DNA of 64,000 nt, from contig NCIJ01000001.1 in NCBI GenBank assembly GCA_002282015.1, positions 372,001 to 436,000 of the forward strand, read 5' to 3'. The notes under the pieces were generated by a model that saw only the letters and a program-made list of their open reading frames with translations, had not been told where the DNA came from and did not search any database. Of this stretch, positions 36,554-46,389 are shown one piece after another (the first letter of the stretch is position 1; each line of letters opens with the position of its first letter). Source of the stretch: Sulfuricurvum sp. 17-40-25. Lineage in GTDB: Bacteria > Campylobacterota > Campylobacteria > Campylobacterales > Sulfurimonadaceae. The position numbers and the translations under genes were made by a program.

Positions 36554-37462
36554 TTGTTCGAATCATTTATCCAGAAACTTCGCCACGGCACGTTCATCAC
36601 ACTAGAAACAACACCATCACGCTCTGCCCAGTTTGCACCCACTATTGAAAAAATTGCAGCCCTTGGCCTTGACTCGCTCGTCGATGGGTTTAGTACCACC
36701 GACAATCCACTTGCAAAACTCAAATACAATGCCCTATTTGCGGCCATGAAGCTCCAAGACCGTTTTGGAAAACCAACCTTAGCTACCATGAGTATGCGTG
36801 ATCGTAATCGTATTGGCTTGCAAAGTGATTTATTGGGTTCCAACGAATCAGGTGTGCGTGCGATTTTAGCGCTCACAGGTGATAGCGCTCACTATTCCGA
36901 TCAACCGCATTCCAAAGGGGTATTCGAGGGAAACAGTAATCTTTTACTGGATATTATCACCACCCTCAATAGCGGTACCGATATGGCGGAACAAAAGCTT
37001 ATCGCTCCCGTCCAAGAGATCTATCCCTTTGCCGTCATCGACTCGTATTCCAAGAATACCAATGCTTTGCAGAAAAAAATGGTCAAAAAAGTATCCCATG
37101 GGGCGATTGCTCTGGTCACACAACCTGTGTACGATACTGCCATCGCACAACAATTGTTAACCATGATGGAAGAAGCCAACGCTCTAAACCCTGAGCGCGA
37201 AAAATGCATCCTAGTTCTGGGCTATTTCCCGATTACCAAACTGCGTACTGCCAAATTTTTAGATGAAAATGTCCCAGGAATCCATGTTCCCTCCTCATGG
37301 GTAGAAGCACTAGAAAAAGCCTCTTTAGTAAGTGTTGAAGAAGAATATAAAGTTGGATTTGAACTCAGTAAAAAACTCTTTGAAGATCTCAAAGCACTGC
37401 ATCCAAAAATACACATCATGACGGCCAATCAGTTTGAACTGGCCAAGGCTATTTTGAGCTAA
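36554..37462 (+). CDS. Methylenetetrahydrofolate reductase-family protein (divergent)
   Basis: 302 aa, a TIM-barrel of MetF size. The start is TTG at 36554 behind an AAGGG ribosome site. The N-terminal FITLETTPSRS aligns with the usual SFEFFPPR and keeps the catalytic Glu. ILALTGDSAH aligns with ILALRGD and keeps the Asp. However, the GAGGSTRERT segment is replaced by GFSTTDNP, and the overall resemblance is weak, so this may be a paralogue with another folate or methyl-transfer role. It lies divergent from serB and upstream of serS. Confidence 0.75.
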   Translation: MFESFIQKLRHGTFITLETTPSRSAQFAPTIEKIAALGLDSLVDGFSTTDNPLAKLKYNALFAAMKLQDRFGKPTLATMSMRDRNRIGLQSDLLGSNESGVRAILALTGDSAHYSDQPHSKGVFEGNSNLLLDIITTLNSGTDMAEQKLIAPVQEIYPFAVIDSYSKNTNALQKKMVKKVSHGAIALVTQPVYDTAIAQQLLTMMEEANALNPEREKCILVLGYFPITKLRTAKFLDENVPGIHVPSSWVEALEKASLVSVEEEYKVGFELSKKLFEDLKALHPKIHIMTANQFELAKAILS

Positions 37463-37479
37463 TTTCAGCCTCTTTTGGC

Positions 37480-37485
37480 TATAAT
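37480..37485 (+). promoter_or_regulatory. Probable -10 element of serS
   Basis: TTGGCTATAAT with perfect TATAAT, 33 bases before the serS ATG and just after the preceding stop. An AGGAATA ribosome site lies between. Confidence 0.55.
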
Positions 37486-37517
37486 AGATCATAATCTAAT
37501 CGCAGGAATAAGCCTAT

Positions 37518-38762
37518 ATGATCGATGTAAAACTACTCCAGAAAAATTTTGACGAAACCGCAACAGCGCTTATGCGCAAAAAAGTATCTGCCCAAATGAT
37601 AGCAGAACTCAAAACTGCCAATGAAAACCTCAAAACCGCCAAATTAGCCTTCGAAACAATGCAGGCAAGACAAAATGAACTCAGTGATCTTTTTGGTCAC
37701 TATAAAAGAACGGGGAAAAATTTAGATGATCTCAAAACAGAGGTTGATGCTAACAAAATTACCCTTAATGAGTTACTGAATACTCAACGGGTTGCAGAAG
37801 AAAACCTTGATTCTATTATCATGCGTGTTCCAAACATTCCCGATGCAAATGTTCCTGATGGAGCAGATGAAGACGACAATATTGAGATTAAAAAAGTATT
37901 GACCCCTCCTGAATTTACCTTTACTCCAAAAGAGCATTGGGAACTCGCGGAAGCCAACGGTTGGATTGACTTTGAAAAAGGGGTTAAGCTTGCCAAGAGT
38001 CGTTTTTCGGTTGTTTTAGGCATGGGTGCACGTTTAGAGCGTGCACTTATTAACTTTATGCTGGACTTCAACCGCGAGCGTGGATTTATGGAAGTGAGTG
38101 TTCCAATGCTCGTCAATCGCCGCGCATTAGAGGGAACAGGTCAACTCCCTAAATTTGAAGATGACCTGTTCAAAATCGAAGAGGAAGAACTCTATTTAAT
38201 CCCAACAGCTGAAGTACCAATCACCAACCTTTACCAAGATGAGATCATCCCCTCTGCAGAGCTGCCTATTAAGATGAGTGGTTATACCTCATGTTTTCGT
38301 AAAGAAGCAGGTTCAGGCGGACGTGACGTACGTGGGATGATCCGTCAGCACCAATTTCATAAAGTAGAGCTTGTCGCTATCACACGCGCCGATCAAAGTG
38401 ATGCTGTATTTGATGAGATGGTAGCCTGTGCTTCTGATTTGTTAAGTGCATTAGGACTTCCTCATCGTTTGGTCACTCTTTGTACGGGAGACTTGGGCTT
38501 TGGTGCAGCAAAAACAGTGGATCTAGAAGTGTGGCTCCCGGGTCAAAATACCTACCGTGAAATCAGTTCTGTCTCTAATACTAGAGATTTCCAAGCCCGT
38601 CGTGCAAAGATTCGCTATAAAGAAGAAGGTAAAAATCTACTAGCTCACACACTCAACGGTTCAAGTTTAGCCGTCGGTCGGACGATGGTAGCTATTATGG
38701 AAAACTTTCAACAAGAAGACGGATCAATTACGATCCCTGCCGTATTGCAAAAATATTTATAA
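37518..38762 (+). CDS. serS: Seryl-tRNA synthetase
   Basis: 414 aa class II synthetase. The N-terminal 110 residues form the long antiparallel coiled-coil arm that holds tRNA-Ser. The catalytic core shows motif 1 ([23 protein letters not shown], about 175-198), motif 2 ([24 protein letters not shown]) and motif 3 ([18 protein letters not shown]). The serine-binding TAEVP is intact. The TPR protein gene follows after 16 bases and may share the transcript. Confidence 0.97.
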   Translation: MIDVKLLQKNFDETATALMRKKVSAQMIAELKTANENLKTAKLAFETMQARQNELSDLFGHYKRTGKNLDDLKTEVDANKITLNELLNTQRVAEENLDSIIMRVPNIPDANVPDGADEDDNIEIKKVLTPPEFTFTPKEHWELAEANGWIDFEKGVKLAKSRFSVVLGMGARLERALINFMLDFNRERGFMEVSVPMLVNRRALEGTGQLPKFEDDLFKIEEEELYLIPTAEVPITNLYQDEIIPSAELPIKMSGYTSCFRKEAGSGGRDVRGMIRQHQFHKVELVAITRADQSDAVFDEMVACASDLLSALGLPHRLVTLCTGDLGFGAAKTVDLEVWLPGQNTYREISSVSNTRDFQARRAKIRYKEEGKNLLAHTLNGSSLAVGRTMVAIMENFQQEDGSITIPAVLQKYL

Positions 38763-38778
38763 ATCATAAAGTGGACTC

Positions 38779-41148
38779 ATGGCTGAAGAGCAAGAAACAC
38801 AAGCAGTAATAGAAGCACAAGAAGAGATCATCATCATTGAAGAGTCCGATGCCGCAGGTATCGAATCTAACAGTACACCTGATGAATCTACACAATCTGC
38901 TCCCTCATCGCCACAAAGTAAAAAGAAAATTATTATTTTGGCAAGTGTTCTAAGTGCCTTATTGCTGGGAGGAGGAGTCATCTTCGCGTTACTGTCTCAT
39001 TCTGGGGAGAAGACAACTACCCATGGAGAAAACCTTATTCCCTCCGCCAATCCTCAAGACCCAAAAATTGAGCCAAGTGAACTTGAGCATATGATTGAGC
39101 GAGCCAATTTTATGTATGCCAATGGAAATCAAGCCCAGGCCCTAAAGCTTTATGAAAAAATCGCACTCTACTCTGAAGCCATCTCTCAATACAACCTGGG
39201 TGTTGTACAACTCAAAGAGCAAGAGTACGAAGGAGCTTTGGAAAACTTTAAACGTTCCATTGCTAACAGTGATAATCGCTGTGTCAGTGCTATCAATGCT
39301 GCTGTGTGCTGTTTGCATTTAAATCAAGAGGAAAATTTTAATTATTACATTGATTTAGCCCATGCGTATTTGAGCTCAGAGACCAATTCTCAGCTGTACT
39401 CGTATTACTATGCCCTTATAAACTACTACAAAGGGCATTATTTAGAAGCACTAAGTGCACTCAATCATCCAACAAGCGATGACTACAAAATTACGCAAAA
39501 TAAGCTCAAAGCAAAAATAAATACCTTATATGGAAACTATACAGCTGCTATAGAGGCTCTTGAAAACCCTAAGCAGGCAGTTGACTCTTTTACCTTGGGA
39601 GCACTGTACGCTAACACAGGAGACTTATCCAAAGCACGAAAATATTTGAATATCGCGGTTCTACAAAATAAAAAGCCGATAGAAGAAAGCCTTTCTTTGG
39701 TTTACGTTGACCTAAAATTAGGCCTACATGAAGAAGCATCTGGGATATTAAAAAAAATATCCGAAGAGTACCCTGATGATGTTTATACTCCCTATCCCGT
39801 TAAAATATTACTCAAACCGGGATTATTTCATCCAGATGCTGTTCAAAGTGCCTACCGAACCGTAAACGCTAAATTTCACCCGCAAACGTATCAAAAACTT
39901 TTTGCTTTTGCTCCCTATAAAGTTTTCAATGCAACTCAAACTATAGGCTTGCTGCAACAAGGAAATGCCAATCTCTATATCGACGATGCAACCTCTGCAA
40001 AAGAGTATCTAACGAAGAGTGCTAATACCTCAGACATAGACTATGGTATCGCAATGGGGATACACAAGGCCCTCAACTATCGTCTTCGAGATGCCAATGA
40101 ACAGTTCAATAAATTGGTTCTTAAAAATCCACAGCACTCCATACTCAATTATAATCTTGCTCTTACCTATGCACAACTGGGTGATTATACCAAGGCGTAT
40201 GATTATTTTTTACGTTCTTACCATTTGGATGCAGACAATTATCTCTCCGGTATTTTTGCCATTATGACAGCTGAACTCATCAATAAACCCAATCCGAAGC
40301 TTATTACCGTGATAACTGAAAACCTATCCCAAGAGCCTGCGACTGAAGAGTTTGATCTTTATCGTACCCTGTCATCCATGCGAGAAAACAACTATGCTGC
40401 TGCTGGACGTTGGCTCGAAAATCATTATAAAGATCGCCCAATGTATCTTGGCATGAAAATTATAATCGCATCAGAATTAGGGATGGATTCTAAGGCACGC
40501 ATAGCTTCCGAAAAGTTAATTGCACTACAACCACACGATATTTTGCCTCACTTACTTTACATTGATACCCATTACAATGATAATCCGCCAAAGTCTTATG
40601 CCCGATCGTGTATTAACTATTTAAAAAATCAAAAATTTACGTACGATGACTTTGATTTTGGCCCACAAATCACTCGTGACCGATATGTTTTAATGGCCGC
40701 ACTCACAGGTTCTTTAACTCCAATGATTGAAAGATTGGAAGCAAAAATTCAGACCACACCGGATAATCGTGCCAGTCTTACTAGCGCTTTAGCCCTTGCT
40801 CATTTTTACAATCAAGATTTTGAAAAATCTTACGCAATGTACAATAATGCGATCGATAAATTTGGTATTAAAGATGAGAAAACATTTTACATGGGGGCAT
40901 TAGCATCCATTGCCGCAGAACATTATCAAAATGCCATTTCTTTGTTTCAACTCTCCAAAATAACCAATCCAAATTACATGGAAAGCCGTTATGCATTGGG
41001 ACTGCTTTATTTGCAGATCCAAAATAATCAAGCGGCAATGGTTCAGTTTAGTAAAATGGGGGATAAGGGGTTTAAATCACGAACATTTGATTTTAAAATT
41101 GACACCGATAAGCTCGTAACTGAACCTCAACAATATCATCCCCTCTAA
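38779..41148 (+). CDS. Membrane-anchored tetratricopeptide-repeat protein
   Basis: 789 aa. An acidic cytoplasmic N terminus (EEQETQAVIEAQEEIIIIEE) precedes one transmembrane helix at about residues 53-73. The rest is a long periplasmic or extracytoplasmic solenoid of TPR-like helix pairs: NGNQAQALKLYEKIALYSEAI near 115, EQEYEGALENFKRSI near 150, and further repeats to the C terminus. No enzyme domain is visible. Such proteins scaffold envelope complexes. From memory it is present in related genomes next to serS; no direct function is known. Confidence 0.82.
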   Translation: MAEEQETQAVIEAQEEIIIIEESDAAGIESNSTPDESTQSAPSSPQSKKKIIILASVLSALLLGGGVIFALLSHSGEKTTTHGENLIPSANPQDPKIEPSELEHMIERANFMYANGNQAQALKLYEKIALYSEAISQYNLGVVQLKEQEYEGALENFKRSIANSDNRCVSAINAAVCCLHLNQEENFNYYIDLAHAYLSSETNSQLYSYYYALINYYKGHYLEALSALNHPTSDDYKITQNKLKAKINTLYGNYTAAIEALENPKQAVDSFTLGALYANTGDLSKARKYLNIAVLQNKKPIEESLSLVYVDLKLGLHEEASGILKKISEEYPDDVYTPYPVKILLKPGLFHPDAVQSAYRTVNAKFHPQTYQKLFAFAPYKVFNATQTIGLLQQGNANLYIDDATSAKEYLTKSANTSDIDYGIAMGIHKALNYRLRDANEQFNKLVLKNPQHSILNYNLALTYAQLGDYTKAYDYFLRSYHLDADNYLSGIFAIMTAELINKPNPKLITVITENLSQEPATEEFDLYRTLSSMRENNYAAAGRWLENHYKDRPMYLGMKIIIASELGMDSKARIASEKLIALQPHDILPHLLYIDTHYNDNPPKSYARSCINYLKNQKFTYDDFDFGPQITRDRYVLMAALTGSLTPMIERLEAKIQTTPDNRASLTSALALAHFYNQDFEKSYAMYNNAIDKFGIKDEKTFYMGALASIAAEHYQNAISLFQLSKITNPNYMESRYALGLLYLQIQNNQAAMVQFSKMGDKGFKSRTFDFKIDTDKLVTEPQQYHPL

Positions 41149-41173
41149 AGCAAGAGACTGTTTACAGTAATAC

Positions 41174-41815
41174 TTATGCGAATTGACCAATAACACTTTC
41201 ACCGGCACGAACATTACTGCCTGGATGAATACTAATCGTTACATTATGGGGAAGATAAAGAATCGTTCTCCCCTTGGCTAAAAAGCCATAACGGCTCCCC
41301 TCTTTCATTTTTTGACCTTCTTCGGCTTCCACCTCTATTGGAAAACAACTTTGATCACTCATATGCTCAATAAAAATTTCTTCACCACAAGCAGCACGAA
41401 AGGATAGTAGTGCTTTTTCATTCAGCGTATCTGAAAGTGGATTATAAAGAGGAAGAGAAATACCATGCCGAACTTTGTATGCTTCTACCACACCATCAAA
41501 AGGAGCTCGTAACATTGATACATCCCACAATCCATTGAGCACAGTTATTTTTTTCATCATCTTTTCATCAATAAGCGCATCTTCAACCCCAAGTACAACG
41601 CCATCAACACTACTCAATATTGAATTAGCCTCGTTTATGGTCGTTGTTCGCTCTGGATTGCGATAGATAAGCAGTAATGCGATCAAAAGAGCACCACTTA
41701 TAAATTGAAATAAATGCAAAGTAGTCATGGTGAAAAAAAGAAAAAAAGTAGCTACCAACATACTAGGTAGCCACCCGCGCTTTGAGAGGATAAAGGTATC
41801 ATTTTGAATTATCAT
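41174..41815 (-). CDS. Phosphatidylserine decarboxylase-like protein lacking the autocleavage serine
   Basis: 213 aa, the size of short (type II) Psd. Two hydrophobic segments lie at about residues 18-50. The fold pattern fits Psd: SSVDGVVLGVE, NGLWDVSMLRAPFDGVVE and a late KMKEGSRYGFLAKGRTILYLP. In true short Psd the last segment reads FGSRVD, where the GS bond self-cleaves to make the pyruvoyl cofactor; here one residue is deleted and Gly is followed by Arg, so the serine is missing. It may therefore be inactive or act in another way. It is the last gene of cheY-prmA-ftsH and starts ten bases after ftsH, with an AAGGAAG ribosome site. C. jejuni has a related gene at this position, as I recall. 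Confidence 0.8.
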   Translation of the reverse strand: MIIQNDTFILSKRGWLPSMLVATFFLFFTMTTLHLFQFISGALLIALLLIYRNPERTTTINEANSILSSVDGVVLGVEDALIDEKMMKKITVLNGLWDVSMLRAPFDGVVEAYKVRHGISLPLYNPLSDTLNEKALLSFRAACGEEIFIEHMSDQSCFPIEVEAEEGQKMKEGSRYGFLAKGRTILYLPHNVTISIHPGSNVRAGESVIGQFA

Positions 41816-41824
41816 AATTCTTCC

Positions 41825-43783
41825 TTACTCGCCAGTTTCTTTAGGTGTTTCATCTTTGGCTATTATTTCTTTACGAGGTTCTAGTTTGGTCTCTATTTCA
41901 TTATCGATTTCAAATTTCTGGATAATCTCACGTACTTGATCACCAGTGATATTTTCATGCTCATATAACAATTCAACCATCTTCTCAATAGCACCACGAT
42001 ATTCTTCAAGACGTGCTTTAACCGCAATATAATGTTCATTCAGAGAGACTTTGATAAAACTGTCCATGTCTTCTGCCATTTTTTCGCTGTACTCTCGTGG
42101 CTGTGCCATTCCACTGCCCAAGAAGCTACTACGCTGTTTTTCAAGTACCATAAGACCTGCAACATCACTCATCCCATACACTTGAACCATCGCTTTTATA
42201 ATATCTGTACTGCGCTCTAAATCATTAGCGGCACCCGTACTGATCTCACCAATAAAGACCTCTTCAGCCGCACGGCCTCCCAATAGGACATCCACTTCAG
42301 CCCAAAGTTCATGACTTTGCATTAGGTATTTATTTTCTTCAGGCGTATTAAGCGTGTACCCAAGAGCCGCAAGACCGCGTGGAACAATCGAAACTTTAGA
42401 AACTTTTTTAGCTCCCTTAATTGTTTCAGCCAAAAGTGCATGCCCACTCTCATGATACGCAACAATCCGCTTTTCTTTTTCATCAATACGCCGACTCTTT
42501 TTAGACAATCCTGCTATTGCACGCTCTACAGCCTCTCGTAAATCTTCTTGACGGACTGTTTTTTGGCTTTTACGACCTGCCAATAATGCAGCTTCATTGA
42601 TAATATTGGCTAAATCTGCACCTGCAAGACCTGCAGTTAGACGAGCAATCTCTTCTACGTCGGTATCTGAATCTCTTTTGATGGCTTTGATATGTACGTT
42701 CAAAATATCAATACGCCCTTGGAAATCAGGTTTATCTACCAATACTTGACGATCAAATCGGCCCGGACGTAACAATGCAGGATCTAAGATTTCAGGTCTA
42801 TTCGTCGCTGCAAGGATAATAATAGGGATATCTGATCCGAATCCATCCATCTCTGCTAATAATTGATTGAGGGTCTGTTCACGCTCATCATTACCACCCA
42901 TCATACCACCCGCAGCACGACTTTTACCAATGGCATCAATCTCATCAATAAAGATAATCGAAGGTGCATCTTTTTTCGCCTGTTCAAACAAATCACGAAC
43001 TCTTGCTGCACCAACACCCACAAACATCTCTATAAAGCTTGAACCCGATACGGAGAAGAAAGGAACTTCTGCCTCACCGGCAACTGCTTTTGCTAGTAAT
43101 GTCTTACCCGTACCAGGGCTTCCTACAAGGAGTACTCCCTTAGGGATTTTTGCACCCAATTCCACATAACGATCCGGAAAACGTAAGAAATCGACGATTT
43201 CCAATACTTCTTCTTTTGCTTCTTGAACGCCCGCAACATCTGAAAACTTAGTTTTTGGCTTTTCTGAATTAACGAGCTTTTTAGAGCTACCCATACCTAA
43301 AATACCGCCACCCATACTTTTTTGCATACGTCCGGCAAAAAACATCCAAATAGCGATAATGATCAAAAATGGAAATAACCATCCGAACATCTCGGTAAAC
43401 CAATTACTCTCGCTAAAACCAGTATAGTCAATACCTTGTGCATCTAATAAAGGAATAAGTGTTTGATCAGGTCCAATAATACGAGTGGTATAAGCTACCT
43501 TCCCATTACTGTCATCACCAATCGCACGTATATACGATTGACCGATCGATACTTTTTGAACTTGCTTATTATTAATCAGTCCTTTAAGTTCTGCGTAACT
43601 TACCTCTTGGCTTCGAGTAACCGATTGCCCATTTAATTTGCCGGCTAGATTACTTTCATCACCAACAAATGCCTTGAACAGCATAATAACCACAACCGAA
43701 AATATGGCAAAAGTGATCAGCGGATTTTTATTGAAAAAATTGTCATTCTTTTCAGGGGGAGTATTTTGATCTGGACTAGCCAT
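41825..43783 (-). CDS. ftsH: Membrane AAA+ zinc protease FtsH
   Basis: 652 aa. Two transmembrane helices (about 22-42 and 135-155) flank a periplasmic domain. The AAA+ module has Walker [14 protein letters not shown] near 210, Walker [10 protein letters not shown] near 270 and the second-region arginines in [19 protein letters not shown]. The zinc motif HESGH ([12 protein letters not shown]) is near 430. It degrades membrane and short-lived cytosolic proteins. It starts inside the end of prmA (eight-base overlap), and an acidic/basic tail closes the protein. Confidence 0.96.
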   Translation of the reverse strand: MASPDQNTPPEKNDNFFNKNPLITFAIFSVVVIMLFKAFVGDESNLAGKLNGQSVTRSQEVSYAELKGLINNKQVQKVSIGQSYIRAIGDDSNGKVAYTTRIIGPDQTLIPLLDAQGIDYTGFSESNWFTEMFGWLFPFLIIIAIWMFFAGRMQKSMGGGILGMGSSKKLVNSEKPKTKFSDVAGVQEAKEEVLEIVDFLRFPDRYVELGAKIPKGVLLVGSPGTGKTLLAKAVAGEAEVPFFSVSGSSFIEMFVGVGAARVRDLFEQAKKDAPSIIFIDEIDAIGKSRAAGGMMGGNDEREQTLNQLLAEMDGFGSDIPIIILAATNRPEILDPALLRPGRFDRQVLVDKPDFQGRIDILNVHIKAIKRDSDTDVEEIARLTAGLAGADLANIINEAALLAGRKSQKTVRQEDLREAVERAIAGLSKKSRRIDEKEKRIVAYHESGHALLAETIKGAKKVSKVSIVPRGLAALGYTLNTPEENKYLMQSHELWAEVDVLLGGRAAEEVFIGEISTGAANDLERSTDIIKAMVQVYGMSDVAGLMVLEKQRSSFLGSGMAQPREYSEKMAEDMDSFIKVSLNEHYIAVKARLEEYRGAIEKMVELLYEHENITGDQVREIIQKFEIDNEIETKLEPRKEIIAKDETPKETGE

Positions 43784-44618
43784 TGATAATTTCCTTCTTA
43801 CTTAATACTAACGTAACCCACTCATTTTCAACAATACGCTCTTCTAGCGTACAGCTCTTATAGGCGCGCAACACTTTATCCTCATATTTATCCATAATAC
43901 CTGATAAGATCAAGATGCCATTATCTCGTAAGCGTTTTTTGAGGTCACTGGCAATAAAGACCAGAACATCAGCAACTATATTGGCAACAATCACATCGTA
44001 TATTTCATTGGTCTCTTGAACAGGGCCTTCCCATAATCGTCTGTATGAGAGATGATTGCTAGTCGCATTTTGTGCCGCATTCTCAACGGACAAAGGATCC
44101 GTATCGCATGCATCCACAATTGCCCCTTGCTTAAGCGCTGCCATGGCTAAAATGCCACTTCCGCATCCAACATCCATAACCACATCACCTGAATGTACGT
44201 ACGAAGAAAGTGCCCGTAAACACGATGCTGTCGTAGGGTGGTGCCCTGTTCCAAATGCTAAAGCCGGATCAATCGCAATGTTTAACATCCCGTCTTTTGG
44301 AGACTCCCATGTTGGATGAATGTAAAAAGGGGGTATTTCGATAGGGGTAATAGCGCTTTGATACTGGCTAATCCAGTCTTCATTTTTTTCTTTGGTTAAG
44401 GTAAGTTCTAGATCAATGACTTCGCCCGTTGCTTTTTGAAGCGCTTCACTGAACTGTTCAATACCCCAACTAATGGTTTCTAAATCTTCTTCACTTCGAA
44501 TGACGAATCCACCCTCGATTTCTTCAAAACCGACGGGAATAACATCTACTAAAAAATCACTGAATAATTCTAAATGCGATGATGGCTTCACCACCAGCAT
44601 ATAATAGCTATCTTGCAT
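43776..44618 (-). CDS. prmA: Ribosomal protein L11 methyltransferase
   Basis: 280 aa. The SAM-binding motif VMDVGCGSGILAMAAL is near residue 145, preceded by the PrmA-specific DPALAFGTGHHPTTASCL and followed by DPLSVENA and VANIVADVL. It trimethylates L11. The start shares the TAATG with the cheY stop, so the two are coupled. The N-terminal 100 residues form the L11-recognition domain. Confidence 0.93.
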   Translation of the reverse strand: MQDSYYMLVVKPSSHLELFSDFLVDVIPVGFEEIEGGFVIRSEEDLETISWGIEQFSEALQKATGEVIDLELTLTKEKNEDWISQYQSAITPIEIPPFYIHPTWESPKDGMLNIAIDPALAFGTGHHPTTASCLRALSSYVHSGDVVMDVGCGSGILAMAALKQGAIVDACDTDPLSVENAAQNATSNHLSYRRLWEGPVQETNEIYDVIVANIVADVLVFIASDLKKRLRDNGILILSGIMDKYEDKVLRAYKSCTLEERIVENEWVTLVLSKKEIING

Positions 44619-44992
44619 TAACCCTCGGTGCCAAGAACGGCTGCAAGCTTTTCTTTAAGTACCTGAGGAGTAAATGGTTTGACAATATAATTATTAACTC
44701 CCGCTTTTAATGCGGTGATAACCTCAGTTTTTCCACCCTCAGTTGTAACCATAATGATAGGGAGATCATTAAATCGTCCGTCTGCACGAACTTTTTTAAC
44801 CAATTCCAGTCCATTCATTTCCGGCATGTTCCAATCCGTTATGAGCATCCCCATATCTGCATTCTCATTCAAAACAGTCCATCCCTGAACGCCGTCTTCT
44901 CCTTCTAAAACATCTTCATATCCAAGACGTGAAAGAGTATTTTTAATAATACGGCGCATCGTCGAACTATCATCTACAACCAGTAATTTCAA
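44618..44992 (-). CDS. cheY: Chemotaxis response regulator CheY
   Basis: 124 aa single receiver domain. Acidic pocket VVDDSSTMRRI, phosphoacceptor Asp in ITDWNMPEMNG near residue 57, Thr in MVTTEGGK and Lys in NYIVKPFTP are all present, and no output domain follows. It resembles CheY of Campylobacterota: it switches flagellar rotation by binding FliM. It is first in the cheY-prmA-ftsH-psd-like operon. Confidence 0.94.
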   Translation of the reverse strand: MKLLVVDDSSTMRRIIKNTLSRLGYEDVLEGEDGVQGWTVLNENADMGMLITDWNMPEMNGLELVKKVRADGRFNDLPIIMVTTEGGKTEVITALKAGVNNYIVKPFTPQVLKEKLAAVLGTEG

Positions 44993-45066
44993 GGTGAGTC
45001 CTTTACAATTTATATAATTCTTTAGAATAACTATCCAATGATAGCCAAACGAACTTTGTGCGAAGT

Positions 45067-45765
45067 TTAAAAAAAGCGTTTTAAATCAATTGTCCCCTCA
45101 TAAAATGCTTTTCCAACAATAACACCGGCTACCTCTCCTGTTTTCAAAAGAGCCTCAATGTCACTATCATCCTTCACTCCGCCACTCGCAATGGTCGGGA
45201 TTCCACACGCTCGTGCAATCTCAAGTGTAAAATCGACATTTACACCAGAAAGTGTACCGTCACGTCCAACATCCGTACAGATGATGGCTTGTACCCCCAC
45301 ATCCGCGAACATACGAGCCAAATCAGTTGCTCTCATGGAACTCACTTCACCCCATCCTTCAACCGCAACATATCCATCGATGGCATCAATACCAACAACA
45401 ATCGGGTATTTTGCCGCCATTTCTTTTACAAACTCAGGATCACGCAATGCAATCGATCCTAATATGAGTCGGTCAATACCCAAATCAAGATAACGTTTAA
45501 TCGTCGCCTCATCACGGATTCCACCACCTAGCTGAAGCTTTACTTTACAGTTCTCACGAATGGCACGAATTTGTTCCAAATTCTTTGGTTCACCTGCAAA
45601 TGCTCCGTTTAGGTCCACCAAGTGCACCCATTGTGCACCCATCTCTTCAAATGTTTTTACCAGTTCCCATGGTGTATCTGAGTAGATTTTTGCACTTTCC
45701 ATCAACCCTTTGGTCAAACGAACTGCTTTACCGTCTTTGAGATCGATTGCTGGAAAAATAATCAT
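45067..45765 (-). CDS. hisA: Phosphoribosylformimino-AICAR ribotide isomerase
   Basis: 232 aa half-barrel-repeat enzyme. The catalytic Asp near the N terminus ([13 protein letters not shown]) and the second in [11 protein letters not shown], plus [11 protein letters not shown] and [14 protein letters not shown] phosphate loops, are intact. It performs the Amadori isomerisation in histidine synthesis. It follows hisH after 12 bases and has a start within AUG-rich context in the same operon. Confidence 0.95.
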   Translation of the reverse strand: MIIFPAIDLKDGKAVRLTKGLMESAKIYSDTPWELVKTFEEMGAQWVHLVDLNGAFAGEPKNLEQIRAIRENCKVKLQLGGGIRDEATIKRYLDLGIDRLILGSIALRDPEFVKEMAAKYPIVVGIDAIDGYVAVEGWGEVSSMRATDLARMFADVGVQAIICTDVGRDGTLSGVNVDFTLEIARACGIPTIASGGVKDDSDIEALLKTGEVAGVIVGKAFYEGTIDLKRFF

Positions 45766-45777
45766 TATGTATGTCCT

Positions 45778-46389
45778 TTAGAGAGTAATAAAATTTTTAA
45801 GTAGTTGTAGCCCATTTTGGTGGCTTTTTTCAGGGTGGGGCTGAATTCCCATAACATTACCACGTGCGACTGCACTCGTAAACTCGTATCCATACATAGT
45901 TTCACCGATACTGTCTTCTTTACGTTCACACAACGCATGATAGGAGTGAACAAAATACAAATAATGACCATCATCAAGTCCCTCAAAGAGAGGATGACCA
46001 TGAGTTGCCATTCGGTTCCATCCCATGTGAGGCACTTTAAGTGGCGTATGAAAACGGCTTGAATCAAAAGCGACCACTCGGCCCTCAATTAATCCCAAGC
46101 CTGAAGTAATTCCAAATTCTTCACTCGAATCAAACAAAAGTTGCATCCCCAAACAAATCCCTAAGACGTATTTACCGCTTTTCGCGTATTGCGTAACGGC
46201 TTCATCCATTCCATTGCTTTTCAAGTGTTGCATGGCATCGCCAAAAGCACCTACTCCCGGCAAGATGATTCGATCGTATTGAGACAATTTATCAGGGTTG
46301 GATTCAATGACTACTTCTTCACCCAATACATTAAAGGCATTGCGTACACTCGCTAAGTTACCCATATTATAGTCAACAATAGCGATCAA
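45778..46389 (-). CDS. hisH: Imidazole glycerol phosphate synthase, glutamine amidotransferase subunit
   Basis: 203 aa class I glutaminase. Nucleophile Cys in GICLGMQLLFDSSEE near residue 80, the His-Glu pair in GIQPHPEKSH near 185, and the HisH-specific GAFGDAMQHLK are visible. It supplies ammonia to HisF, which is not in the window. The start overlaps the stop of the PDC-sensor gene (ATGA), and hisA follows. Confidence 0.95.
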   Translation of the reverse strand: MIAIVDYNMGNLASVRNAFNVLGEEVVIESNPDKLSQYDRIILPGVGAFGDAMQHLKSNGMDEAVTQYAKSGKYVLGICLGMQLLFDSSEEFGITSGLGLIEGRVVAFDSSRFHTPLKVPHMGWNRMATHGHPLFEGLDDGHYLYFVHSYHALCERKEDSIGETMYGYEFTSAVARGNVMGIQPHPEKSHQNGLQLLKNFITL

